A DNA stretch of 9,413 nucleotides from Wenzhouxiangella sp. (GCA_007123575.1 SKKV01000027.1:1-9413), one strand, 5' to 3'. Positions 1 to 7,435 are shown, counted from the stretch's first letter. Notes: generated by a model from the letters alone, not told the origin. Translations and numbers: made by a program.

Positions 1-2
1 CC

Positions 3-836
3 TTGCCCGACCACATCAACGCGCCCGCCCTGCCTGACCGAGAAGCGCTATGGGCCGAGATTGACGCTGAGCTGGCCAGGTGGAACGGCCCTGTTCAAAC
101 GATAAAAATTCCACCCTCCGGGCCTGGCTGGCAGCGAATCGTCATGGCCACCGAGGCCGGCGAGCTTGCCTGCTGGATGCACCAGCCAGTAGCGCAACCG
201 AAGTGCTGCAGGCTGGTGGTCCATGGTCTGGGCCAGGCACCGCTGCCCAGGGTGACGACGGACCGGAACACGCTGATGCTACAGCCCGACCTGCCCGGCC
301 ACGGCGCTTCTGCCGAATGGCCCTCTCGGGCACTTTCACAAAAATACCTGCTGGCGGCTTTAACCCACCTGGTCGACGAGCTGGCCCCCCGGTTGCCCCT
401 GGTGATCGAAAGCCACGCCGGCAGCAGCAGTCTAGCCGTGTCGCTGGCCGGTCAACTGGCAGGGCGGGTCAGCCAGCTGGTCCTGGTTAAGCCGTGGCTG
501 ATAAACCGTGAACAACGCGACAGGCTGCTCGCCCATCTGCCCGATATGACGCCAAGGCCGGCCGGCGGCCATCTGCTCGAAGCCTGGCAGTGGGAACGCG
601 AGTGTCACTTGTTTCCACCCTGGCAAGCGGCCACCGCCGAAAACCGTCGGCCAGGTGATGCGCCGGCGGTGGACCAGATCCATGCCAATGCCGTCACCCT
701 GATTGGCCTGGGCCGCGCGTTCAACTCACTGCTGGCCGATTGCCTGGCGCCGATTGACCAAAATCGGCTACAGGCCTTGAATCTTCCCGTCGAAATCCTT
801 GGCACCTCACCCAACGCGGAGACCATCCATTCATGA
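3..836 (+). CDS. Alpha/beta-hydrolase-fold protein, probably catalytically altered; 5' end uncertain
   Basis: The frame is open to the left edge, so the TTG at position 3 is only a possible start and the true start may lie outside the window. Seen in the 277 residues: an oxyanion-strand motif VVHG (72-75), DLPGHG (96-101), a strand-turn-helix at about 132-150 where a hydrolase nucleophile elbow should be, and a cap region with GHLLEAW (189-195) and FPPW (204-207) that resembles a family of small alpha/beta hydrolases. The elbow reads ESHAG (136-140) where GxSxG is expected, placing His138 at the nucleophile position. The protein ends just after strand LPVEILG (261-267), so the usual C-terminal catalytic His segment is missing. 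It may bind rather than hydrolyse its substrate. The stop overlaps the next start (ATGA at 833-836), which indicates translational coupling with the VOC gene. Fold is likely; substrate is unknown. Confidence 0.72.
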   Translation: MPDHINAPALPDREALWAEIDAELARWNGPVQTIKIPPSGPGWQRIVMATEAGELACWMHQPVAQPKCCRLVVHGLGQAPLPRVTTDRNTLMLQPDLPGHGASAEWPSRALSQKYLLAALTHLVDELAPRLPLVIESHAGSSSLAVSLAGQLAGRVSQLVLVKPWLINREQRDRLLAHLPDMTPRPAGGHLLEAWQWERECHLFPPWQAATAENRRPGDAPAVDQIHANAVTLIGLGRAFNSLLADCLAPIDQNRLQALNLPVEILGTSPNAETIHS

Positions 837-1804
837 ACGATCTGGCCCCCTTACTCAGCGAAGTTCGCATGGCAACGCTCGGCGTCAGCCAGCTTGACCG
901 CTCCGTGGAATTCTATGAGCAGGCCCTGGGCTATCGCTGCGAAGAACGCGGTCAGGTCGACCCGGGCCTGGCACCGCTGTGGCAGTTCCATCCCGATCTG
1001 GCGCTGGAATACGCCATCCTCGCCGCCGACGATTCCGGCCGTGGTCGCATTCGACTGGTGGCCGCAAGAACGCCCGGCAAACCGATCTGGTCCAAGGCTG
1101 ATCGGCTGACGGCAACCGGCGCCTACGCCCTGAATTTTCGCTGCCAGGATATCCATCAGCAGCTGCAACTGATCCGCAACCACGGCGGTGAAGCGGGTGA
1201 GCAGCCGCATTTCTGGGAAGTGAGCGACCAAGTCCATGTCTATGACTCGATGAGCGCCGACCCCGACGGCACTCAGCTTGATCTGTTCAGCTACGCCCGC
1301 GGCGGGGAGCTGCGCGGTCCTTTGTCGACGCCGGTCAGCGTGATCCAGACCGTTGCCCTGGCCGTGGCCGATGTGGCCAAAAGTCGCCGTTTCTATCAGG
1401 CCATGGGCTTTCGCGAGCTGTTCGACCGGGTGCTGGATTTCGAGGGTTTGAGCGATATGCTGGGCGTGGAGCGGCCGGTCAGGATCCACAACGTCAACCT
1501 GATGAAGGATGCCGAGATAGTGCCCGGGCGGGTCGAGATGTTTGCCTACCTGGACACCGGCCTGCCGGCACCTAAGCCCGTTATCGAGCGGGCGATTCCG
1601 CCCAATCATGGCCCGCTGTCGTTTTCATTGCTGACCACTGATGCTTCCATCGTTCTCGAGGCGTTGAAGCCGCTGGGCGCACACGGCACCAGGCGAATTC
1701 CATCGATCTCGGTACCTGGTTTCGGTCGCTGTCCGCTCACCGTGCTGCTGGGTCCGGACGGCGAGCGCATTGAACTGGTAGAAGTTGGAGCGCTAGAACG
1801 ATGA
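833..1804 (+). CDS. Two-domain VOC (glyoxalase/extradiol dioxygenase-like) protein
   Basis: This 323-residue protein contains two vicinal-oxygen-chelate domains, about 10-155 and 168-318. Each opens with the family signature of a short strand followed by a D/Q-V/L-x-x-S-x-x-FY segment (FY at 27-28 and 187-188) and closes with PDG plus a beta strand (DPDG 143-146, GPDG 307-310). Length and domain count match type I extradiol dioxygenases of the BphC kind, which open catechol rings using Fe(II) held by two His and one Glu. By my alignment the first metal His position is Met13 in domain 1 and Thr173 in domain 2, and the second His position is also not His in either domain; only the final acid remains (Asp150, Glu314). 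It may therefore be a binding protein or an atypical enzyme. ATGA overlaps on both sides couple it to its neighbours. VOC assignment is firm; activity is unknown. Confidence 0.8.
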   Translation: MNDLAPLLSEVRMATLGVSQLDRSVEFYEQALGYRCEERGQVDPGLAPLWQFHPDLALEYAILAADDSGRGRIRLVAARTPGKPIWSKADRLTATGAYALNFRCQDIHQQLQLIRNHGGEAGEQPHFWEVSDQVHVYDSMSADPDGTQLDLFSYARGGELRGPLSTPVSVIQTVALAVADVAKSRRFYQAMGFRELFDRVLDFEGLSDMLGVERPVRIHNVNLMKDAEIVPGRVEMFAYLDTGLPAPKPVIERAIPPNHGPLSFSLLTTDASIVLEALKPLGAHGTRRIPSISVPGFGRCPLTVLLGPDGERIELVEVGALER

Positions 1805-2463
1805 GTTACGAACTCTGGGCGCTGGCCCATATCCTGGTGATCGCCTACTGGCTGGGTACGGATCTGGCTGTGTACTACATCAGCGGTGCAATCGTCGATG
1901 ATACCAAGCCGACATCGGTTCGGGTGTACGCGGCCAGAGCGATGCTGCTATTGGACATGGTGCCGCGAACGGCCCTGATTCTGACCTTGCTGACCGGCTT
2001 GGGGCTAGCCACCAGCGTGTGGCTGCCGCAACCGACCGTGGGCTGGTGGTGGCTGTGGCCGGCGCTGCTGGCCTGGCTGGCTCTGACGTGGGCCGTGTTT
2101 CACCTGGAGGATTCGCCTCTGGGCATTTGGTTGGGCAAGATCGACTTTGGCCTGCGCATCCTGGTCCTCCTGGTCCTGCTGATCTCGGCCTTGGCGCTGT
2201 GGTCTGGATGGGAACCGTTTGCGGCTGTTCCCTGGCTGGCGGCCAAGCTGGGGATCATGGCCCTGATCATGTTTCTGGGCCTGGTCATTCGCGTTCAGCT
2301 AAGGCCTTTCGGTCCGCTGTTTGCCAAGGTGGCGCAAGGTCATGCCGACCCTACCGCCGAGCGCAAGCTGCGGCAACTCATTGCACGGGTGAAGGTGCCG
2401 GTCTGGGTGATCTGGATCAGTCTTGTGATTGCTGCGACATTGGGGAAACTTCAGCCAGCATGA
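1801..2463 (+). CDS. Polytopic membrane protein, HemJ/CopD-like, paralog of the protein at 8490-9173
   Basis: A 220-residue integral inner-membrane protein with about five or six hydrophobic segments (roughly 5-30, 50-72, 78-102, 115-137, 145-166, 195-215). Helix 1 carries His10 followed by YWLG (17-20); a later helix begins with AAKLG, placing a conserved Lys at its start; an Arg lies in the DMVPR turn before helix 2. A helix-1 His with W-x-G and a mid-protein Lys are reminiscent of the HemJ/CopD superfamily (protoporphyrinogen oxidase HemJ, copper-resistance CopD), but I would not assign either function. It aligns along its full length with the protein at 8490-9173. The start overlaps the VOC stop (ATGA at 1801-1804), making it the third gene of the left-hand unit. 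It ends about 90 bases before the convergent TPR gene, with a hairpin in between. Confidence 0.75.
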   Translation: MSYELWALAHILVIAYWLGTDLAVYYISGAIVDDTKPTSVRVYAARAMLLLDMVPRTALILTLLTGLGLATSVWLPQPTVGWWWLWPALLAWLALTWAVFHLEDSPLGIWLGKIDFGLRILVLLVLLISALALWSGWEPFAAVPWLAAKLGIMALIMFLGLVIRVQLRPFGPLFAKVAQGHADPTAERKLRQLIARVKVPVWVIWISLVIAATLGKLQPA

Positions 2464-2483
2464 TTAGCCGGCCAGTAAGAAGA

Positions 2484-2508
2484 ACGGCCCGCTTTCTGAG
2501 CGGGCCGT
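2484..2508. terminator. Hairpin terminator between convergent units, probably bidirectional
   Basis: The arms ACGGCCCGC (2484-2492) and GCGGGCCGT (2500-2508) are perfectly complementary over 9 bp around a 7-base loop. Read on the minus strand, the stem is followed by a pyrimidine-rich tail (TCTTCTTAC), a fair rho-independent signal for the TonB operon. Read on the plus strand, the tail is only weakly T-rich (GTTCTGG then AATTT), so termination of the left-hand unit is less certain. Its position between the two stop codons (2463 and 2556) supports the assignment. Confidence 0.72.
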
Positions 2509-2555
2509 GTTCTGGAATTTGGGTCGCTACCAATACCCGCTCAAGTCACTAGAAC

Positions 2556-3980
2556 TTAATTGCCTTGCGTTGGCGGAACCTCCGCCGCCTCTTCAAGCAC
2601 TTCCCGGCACTCGGCAGACAGATCGCGGCCGGCGATCTGAAGGGCGCGGCAGGATTGCAGGAAACGCTCGGCTGCCGCCGCTTCTAGGCGTTCACTCTGC
2701 TCCTGCTCAAGCAGGGCCTGACGGGTTTCGGTTTCGTTGATGGCCCGGATATAGGTTCTCCAGTCCCGTGCCTGGCTGCGCGTTCTCGGGAAACGTTCAG
2801 CCTCGGCAAAGGCACGATCCGCCTCGCGACGCAGGGCACGGTCACCCGGACCAGATTGGTTGAAACGGGCGGTTCCCAGCAGGATCCAGATGTCCGCCAG
2901 AGTTGCATCGTCCATGCCGCCAGTTTCAATAGCGTTTTCGAAAGCCACCTGCGCGTCTTCATTGCGCTCATCGGCAAGCAGCGCCTGCCCCAGTCGGTAA
3001 AACAAATCACCCGTTTCCGACATGCGTGCGGCCTCGCGGAGGACAGGTATCGCTCGGCGGTGCTCTCGGGCCTGGCTCCAAAGCTGCGACAACAACCGGA
3101 GGTTATCAACATTTCGCTCCACTCGATCGCGCTCCAGCTCTGCTTCGATCAGTTTCGCGCCGCGATGTGGATTGTTGAAGGTCGAATAGAACTGGGCCAG
3201 CATCGTGATATCCCCCTCGTCCTCGATCAGGCCTGACAGGTAGGCCGATTCGAGTATGGCGAAAGCCTCGAGCTCCATGTCCTGGTCAAGATACAGGGCG
3301 GTCAACTGTCTCCAGAATGAAAGCTCATCTGGCCAGTAGACAATCATTTGCTTCATCAACTCAATTCGTTGGACGTCTCGATTCAGCTGATTCAGAATGA
3401 CATTTTTCAGCTCGAAGTAGCGACGTGTTGGTTCCTCGCTCAACTCGATTGCTCTGTTTATCGGCGGCAGTGCTTCTTCGAGTTGTTCAAGGTTGTAATG
3501 CGAAGCACTAAGCATGAAGAAGGTGTTGGCCGATGGCTGAACGTCGCCCTCCAGCCAGCGGTTGAAGAAGCGAATTGCTTCCTCATAGCGCTCGGTAGCG
3601 AAATACAGCTGGGCCAGATTGAAACGCAGGCGTTCGTTCTGCTCACTGGGCAATGCGCCGGTTTCGAGCGCGGCTGCGAAATCGTCCAGGCCTTCGCTCA
3701 GCATATCTTCCTGGACATGTGCCGAACCGCGAATTTGTAAAACCGAGGCCCGCTCGAAGCCCGTCATGTTGTCGCCCCGGTTCGCCATCAGCTCATTGAG
3801 CTTGACCAACGCCTCGGGAATTTTCTCCTCTTCCAACAGCTCATAGGCAGCCAGCAGGTCGCGGGCCACTGGCGGGCTCAAGGACTGGCTTGCGCTGGCC
3901 GAAGTGATCAACAGGCCAAGTCCTGCCAATAGCAGGCCGATCGCTGATAAAAGTTTTTTTGACTGCATGCTCACAGGCAT
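2556..3980 (-). CDS. Periplasmic TPR protein, last gene of the TonB2-type operon
   Basis: A 474-residue exported helical-repeat protein. It has an N-terminal signal peptide (basic SKK near residue 8, hydrophobic core 10-27, likely cleavage after SASA at about 30), then degenerate tetratricopeptide repeats, for example near 43-75, 108-138, 143-174 and 320-350 (spaced G/A-Y/F and A-I-x-F/x-A-I patterns), and a Glu-rich coiled C-terminus. A long TPR protein downstream of tonB is characteristic of TonB2 operons in marine gammaproteobacteria, where it is thought to help the TonB complex in the periplasm. The chosen ATG (3980) shares one base with the tonB stop (TGATG), implying coupling; a GTG at 3983 and an ATG at 3968, which gives a more classical signal peptide, are alternatives. 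The interaction partner is unknown. Confidence 0.82.
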   Translation of the reverse strand: MPVSMQSKKLLSAIGLLLAGLGLLITSASASQSLSPPVARDLLAAYELLEEEKIPEALVKLNELMANRGDNMTGFERASVLQIRGSAHVQEDMLSEGLDDFAAALETGALPSEQNERLRFNLAQLYFATERYEEAIRFFNRWLEGDVQPSANTFFMLSASHYNLEQLEEALPPINRAIELSEEPTRRYFELKNVILNQLNRDVQRIELMKQMIVYWPDELSFWRQLTALYLDQDMELEAFAILESAYLSGLIEDEGDITMLAQFYSTFNNPHRGAKLIEAELERDRVERNVDNLRLLSQLWSQAREHRRAIPVLREAARMSETGDLFYRLGQALLADERNEDAQVAFENAIETGGMDDATLADIWILLGTARFNQSGPGDRALRREADRAFAEAERFPRTRSQARDWRTYIRAINETETRQALLEQEQSERLEAAAAERFLQSCRALQIAGRDLSAECREVLEEAAEVPPTQGN

Positions 3981-4579
3981 CACTCCAATGCAAAGTCAAT
4001 GGCTGTTCTTACTCCGAACCGCGGCTGCGCGACTTCGTTGACGATGCGCGGCTGGTAGCGCCAGCGCTCAACGGCGCGCATGGCGGCACGGTTGAAACAG
4101 GAGCTGGTCGTTTCAACCACGCGTGGATTGACGACCGTGCCCTCAGGTGTCACGTCGAATTCAACGACCACCGTTTCCAGAGGGCGCGCGCCGCTGAAGC
4201 AGCGGCCGGGATATTCGGGCGGTATTCGAACGAGTGGCTGGGCGTCACGGTCTGGATTGAAGCCGGTTCCGATGTCGAGATCTCCTGCACCCATATCCGG
4301 CATCGCTCCCATCGTGGCCGTTATGGATGGCCGGAATGACGGGTCGCTAACTACCGGCGGTGGCGGCGGTGGCTGGTCAAGTACGGGTCGTTGGAAATCT
4401 TCCATTCGTTGGGTCGTGCGGTCTTCCAACTGCCTCAAAACATTGATCTGAACCGAAATATCGTCGGTCAGCTCGACATCCTGATGGCGCGCAATGACCG
4501 AAGCCAACAACAGGAAAATAATCGTAGTGATGATGATCGCGCCCGGCAGTCCGGTTGCGATGCGCAAGAAGTCGTTCAT
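3980..4579 (-). CDS. tonB: TonB family energy transducer (TonB2-like)
   Basis: A 199-residue TonB. It has a short cytoplasmic start, one signal-anchor helix (about 11-30), a brief proline-rich stretch (six prolines at 70-75) and a C-terminal TonB domain (about 115-199) with the family hallmarks RIPPEYP (118-124), VEFDVTPEGTV (139-149) and ERWRYQP (171-177). TonB passes energy from the ExbB/ExbD proton channel to outer-membrane receptors by binding their TonB box. The linker is short compared with E. coli TonB, as in TonB2-type proteins, and the anchor helix has no internal His (nearest is His32). Cys127 and Cys161 lie in the C-terminal domain, a possible disulfide. The start overlaps the exbD stop (ATGA, 4576-4579) and the stop overlaps the TPR start, so the three genes are coupled. 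Identification is firm. Confidence 0.93.
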   Translation of the reverse strand: MNDFLRIATGLPGAIIITTIIFLLLASVIARHQDVELTDDISVQINVLRQLEDRTTQRMEDFQRPVLDQPPPPPPVVSDPSFRPSITATMGAMPDMGAGDLDIGTGFNPDRDAQPLVRIPPEYPGRCFSGARPLETVVVEFDVTPEGTVVNPRVVETTSSCFNRAAMRAVERWRYQPRIVNEVAQPRFGVRTAIDFALE

Positions 4580-4983
4580 GATCGCCTCGTCGACACAGCA
4601 ATGGTTTCGTCAACACCGGCGTTGCGGATCTGCTGCAACACCTCGATGAGGTATTCGCTGTCGGCGTCGCCGTCGGCCTGAATGACGGCGCTGCCGCGTG
4701 GATTTTCGCGGCGCAGGCGCTCCACAGCCACTCTAACCCCTTCCAGTGGTGTTTCATCGCGGTTAATCCAGATTCGATTGTCGGAATCAATGGCAACCAG
4801 CACCGATACTAGCCGCTGCTCCTCCGCACTATCGGCAGGGGGCCGCTGAACCGTCACTCCGGGTTCCTTGATGAAGGTTGCCGTGACGATGAAGAAAATC
4901 AGCATGATGAAAACGATGTCAAGCAAAGGCGTAACGTTAACGTCGCCTTCGTCTTCCTGAGTTGTCCTTCGTTGTCTAAGCAT
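4576..4983 (-). CDS. exbD: Biopolymer transport protein ExbD (second, stand-alone copy)
   Basis: This 135-residue protein has ordinary ExbD architecture: a charged cytoplasmic N-terminus, one membrane helix (about 19-37) with the VTPLLDIVFIMLIFF signature in which Asp22 is the proton-carrying residue, and a periplasmic ExbD domain (about 45-130) ending in a helix and strand (LIEVLQQIRNAGV). ExbD sits in the pore of the ExbB pentamer and couples proton flow to TonB. It starts 24 bases after the ExbB-ExbD fusion stop, with a GAGG-containing leader, and overlaps tonB by four bases. Its N-terminal half resembles the ExbD part of the fusion, but the periplasmic parts have diverged, so the two are likely old paralogs comparable to ExbD1/ExbD2 pairs in xanthomonads. 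Confidence 0.93.
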   Translation of the reverse strand: MLRQRRTTQEDEGDVNVTPLLDIVFIMLIFFIVTATFIKEPGVTVQRPPADSAEEQRLVSVLVAIDSDNRIWINRDETPLEGVRVAVERLRRENPRGSAVIQADGDADSEYLIEVLQQIRNAGVDETIAVSTRRS

Positions 4984-5007
4984 GTTTTCTCGTCCTCGAC
5001 GGCATCG

Positions 5008-5967
5008 TCATCTAGCCTGCAGGGTAACCGCTGGTTCAACGCCGGCTATACGTGTTTGATCCAAAACCAGCACAGTAGTTTCAACTCTCGCGTCGCGCGC
5101 TGCACTGAGCAGAACGACACCGTTCGGATTTTCAGCCCGGAATGCCTCAACAATGGGCGTCACCGAACGCGGGTCGGCCAGACGCACATCATCGACCATC
5201 ACAAAACCATCGTTACGGACGTTAAGGATCATGGTGGGCGGCGGCCGCTGAAGTTCTTCTGGTGGCGTTTCGTCCGGCGTGTTGACACCGATGCCAATTT
5301 CGTCGAGGAAGGTCGCGGTAACGATGAAGAAAATCAGGAGAATGAATACGATATCCAGCAGCGGGGTGATGTCGACTTCTCCGGCCTCTAGCGATGACCC
5401 CGACAAGCGCCGACGGACCCCGTGGCCCAGGCCAGCCTCCACCTTGAGACCCTGTGAGAGTCTGGCAATCGAACGCACATGCTTCCGTTCCAGGTAATTG
5501 ATCGCAAGGACGCCGGTCAGGGCAACGGCCAGTCCGGTCATGGTCGGAATCGTGGCCCGAGAAATTCCGGAGGCCATCAGGCGAGCATTCGAGGCTCCTG
5601 TATCGACGATGACCTGGAACACTTCAAGCATGCCCGTGACCGTGCCCAATAGTCCGAGCAAGGGCGTAATCAAGATCAATGCCCTGATCACATTCAGGTG
5701 CTTCTGGTTCTCGATTCTCACCTGGGAGATGAGTCGCTCGCGGTAGGCATAGGCCTCCCAACTGCTGCGTTCATCTCGGTTATTCCAGGACTCCTCAGTC
5801 TGCCCCATCAGACGCCGATGGGCGAACAGAAAGTAAAGCCCTCGCTCGGTAATCAGGAGCCACATCAGGAAGGTGCTGGCAAGCAAGGCCACCACCACCG
5901 GGCCACCGGCGTTTAGAAAACCGCCGATGACATCGATGACGTTGGCTGGTATCAGAAAATCTAACAC
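5008..5967 (-). CDS. ExbB-ExbD fusion protein (proton channel and stator subunits in one chain)
   Basis: One uninterrupted 319-residue frame. Residues 1-170 are a TonB2-type ExbB: membrane helix about 24-47, cytoplasmic loop, then the MotA/TolQ/ExbB signature TPLLGLLGTVTGM (101-113), ARLMASGIS (128-136), ATIPTMTGL (138-146) and a third helix to about 158. Residues 171-195 are a polar linker rich in Arg. Residues 196-319 are a full ExbD with VDITPLLDIVFI (198-209; Asp205 is the channel Asp), a membrane helix to about 220 and a periplasmic domain. Both junction ends would be cytoplasmic, so the topology is consistent. The start is GTG, chosen because a strong GAGGTGA ribosome site lies 7 bases upstream. 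Fusion fixes a 1:1 ratio, unlike the ExbB5:ExbD2 complexes known from E. coli, unless an internal start or cleavage frees ExbD. A base error joining two genes is possible, but no stop codon or frame change is visible. Confidence 0.88.
   Translation of the reverse strand: MLDFLIPANVIDVIGGFLNAGGPVVVALLASTFLMWLLITERGLYFLFAHRRLMGQTEESWNNRDERSSWEAYAYRERLISQVRIENQKHLNVIRALILITPLLGLLGTVTGMLEVFQVIVDTGASNARLMASGISRATIPTMTGLAVALTGVLAINYLERKHVRSIARLSQGLKVEAGLGHGVRRRLSGSSLEAGEVDITPLLDIVFILLIFFIVTATFLDEIGIGVNTPDETPPEELQRPPPTMILNVRNDGFVMVDDVRLADPRSVTPIVEAFRAENPNGVVLLSAARDARVETTVLVLDQTRIAGVEPAVTLQAR
5440..5453 (-). promoter_or_regulatory. Possible internal translation start for a free ExbD inside the fusion gene
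   Basis: On the minus strand, AGGG (5453-5450) lies 7 bases before an in-frame GTG (5442-5440, Val176 of the fusion), exactly where the ExbB part ends. Use of this GTG would yield a stand-alone ExbD of about 144 residues, close to the usual ExbD length. The motif is short and could be chance, so this is only a candidate. Confidence 0.25.
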
Positions 5968-5974
5968 TGGTTGG

Positions 5975-5981
5975 TCACCTC
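5975..5981 (-). promoter_or_regulatory. Strong ribosome binding site fixing the GTG start of the ExbB-ExbD fusion
   Basis: GAGGTGA on the minus strand is complementary to the 16S 3' end over seven bases and sits 7 bases before GTG at 5967-5965. There is no ATG nearby that gives a complete first ExbB helix, so this site decides the unusual start. Confidence 0.7.
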
Positions 5982-5998
5982 AGTGGTGGTGCAGCACA

Positions 5999-7420
5999 TC
6001 AGCGCTGATCTGTGTCCGGCTCGGCCACCAGACTAATCGACTGCTGCTCAAGCACCTGACCCAGGCGCCGCGCCGTTCCTGAAGCAAAGGCATGCAGCAG
6101 CAACAGCGGAATAGCGGCAATCAGGCCGAGCACGGTGGTCACCAATGCCTGCGAAATACCGCCGGCCATGAGCTTCGGATCACCGGTCCCGAACAGAGTG
6201 ATTGCCTGGAAGGTAACGATCATGCCGATAACGGTTCCAAGCAGGCCCATGAGCGGAGCCACAGCCGCCAGGACCTTGACGATGTTCAGTCCGCTTTCCA
6301 GTTTCGGGAGCTCTCTCAGAACAGCGTCGTCCAGGCGCATCTGCAGGGTTTCGAGGTCTTCGGTTCGGTTTTCCTCGTAAGCCTGCATAATCCGACCCAA
6401 TGGATTGCCTTTCGATGGCGTCGAAGACTTCATCTGGGCACGGACGCGCATGGCTGTAATGGATAGCATCAACCAGCGGAACAGGGCCAGCAGAATACCG
6501 AAAGCCGCAACAATGATGATTGCATAACCAATGCCGCGACCCTGGGCAATACGCTCTTGCAGGTTCGGGGTTTCGACGACCATTCCAAGCAGCTGGCCGA
6601 GAGAGGGGTCAATCAAACCTCGGACGACACCTGAACCGGAGTGGCTGTACACATCACGGGCCGCACGCACCGCACCGCCGCCGGGCTGGCGAACCAGGTA
6701 ACGCAGCGTGCCGTCACGGGGAATCAGGAAACCGCGCTCGGTAAAGGCGGTAAACGGGCCGATGCGAACGACCGTTTCGTTGACTGACTGGTTGTCGCCG
6801 CGGATGACGGGCGCTTCGTAGCGAACCACCTTGGCCTGTTCGCTCGCCTCTTGAAGCATTGTAAACCAGAGGTACTCGAGTTCCTCGATCGTAGGCAGCG
6901 AACCGGACTGGGCCATTCTTGACAAGGCGTCACCGCGATCGGGTAACTGGGTTGAGATCAGTGAGTCAGACAGGTTTTCGTTGAGGTCGGCAGCGGCGGC
7001 TCGAGCCACACCGAACAGCTCGCCAAATTCGCCCTGGCGCTCGGACAGGGTGGCGCGTAGTTCTTCGAGTTCCCGATCTAGCTGGTCGCGCAGGTTTTCC
7101 AGGCGCGAGGCTTCTTGCTCGGCGGCGGTGACTTCGCGCCGCAGTCGGTTCAGCTCTGCTTCCTGAGTGGCCTGCTCACGACGGAAGCGTTCTTCGCGCT
7201 CCTGGTTTTCGCGAGTCACCGCGCGCCTTTCACCTTGCATGGCACGCAGCACGTCTTCGATTGATTCCGGTTGACTCGCAGCAGCGGCGTTGGGCACTAC
7301 ACCAGCGATAACCAGCGCTGCTGCAAATACGGCAACCGCGACACCTCGCAACGGCTTTTTATTTAGTGACATGCCAAGGATCCCCTGGGAACGTTGATTG
7401 TCAATGGATTGTTTGTGCAT
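5999..7420 (-). CDS. TtpC-like protein: exported coiled-coil domain plus MotA/TolQ/ExbB channel domain
   Basis: A 473-residue protein with the layout of TtpC, the extra ExbB-like component needed by TonB2 systems in Vibrio. It has a signal peptide (KK at 21-22, hydrophobic 26-42, likely cleavage near NAAAAS), a long Glu/Arg/Gln-rich coiled coil (about 55-130), a periplasmic globular part (about 140-290), a membrane helix (about 297-320), and a C-terminal ExbB domain with two helices and the motifs APLMGLLGTVIGM (388-400) and GGISQAL (420-426). TtpC is thought to bridge ExbB/ExbD and TonB2 across the periplasm. The ATG at 7420 is chosen because GAGGTG lies 9 bases upstream; a GTG at 7432 is upstream of a good site only poorly, while an ATG at 7372 gives a shorter, very classical signal peptide. 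It follows the DUF3450 gene by 13 bases. Confidence 0.88.
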   Translation of the reverse strand: MHKQSIDNQRSQGILGMSLNKKPLRGVAVAVFAAALVIAGVVPNAAAASQPESIEDVLRAMQGERRAVTRENQEREERFRREQATQEAELNRLRREVTAAEQEASRLENLRDQLDRELEELRATLSERQGEFGELFGVARAAAADLNENLSDSLISTQLPDRGDALSRMAQSGSLPTIEELEYLWFTMLQEASEQAKVVRYEAPVIRGDNQSVNETVVRIGPFTAFTERGFLIPRDGTLRYLVRQPGGGAVRAARDVYSHSGSGVVRGLIDPSLGQLLGMVVETPNLQERIAQGRGIGYAIIIVAAFGILLALFRWLMLSITAMRVRAQMKSSTPSKGNPLGRIMQAYEENRTEDLETLQMRLDDAVLRELPKLESGLNIVKVLAAVAPLMGLLGTVIGMIVTFQAITLFGTGDPKLMAGGISQALVTTVLGLIAAIPLLLLHAFASGTARRLGQVLEQQSISLVAEPDTDQR

Positions 7421-7429
7421 GATGAAAGC

Positions 7430-7435
7430 CACCTC
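7430..7435 (-). promoter_or_regulatory. Ribosome binding site that selects the TtpC-like start
   Basis: GAGGTG overlaps the TGA stop of the preceding DUF3450 gene (7436-7434) and lies 9 bases before ATG 7420-7418. It also covers the GTG that would begin the longest possible frame at 7432, arguing against that longer start and for coupling of the two genes. Confidence 0.6.

Noticed and set aside
851..1609. A 252-codon open frame on the minus strand opposite the VOC gene
   Set aside because: It is fully antisense to a well-supported VOC gene, its product shows no recognisable domain, and long antisense frames are common opposite GC-rich genes.
2684..3740. Several 100- to 140-codon frames overlapping the TPR gene on both strands
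   Set aside because: They lie inside the TPR gene in other frames and have no signal peptide, domain or ribosome site of their own.
4576..5967. Tol-Pal (TolQ/TolR/TolA) instead of ExbB/ExbD/TonB
   Set aside because: No TolB, Pal or YbgC is nearby, the third protein has a clear TonB C-terminal domain, and the DUF3450/TtpC/TPR context is that of TonB2 operons.
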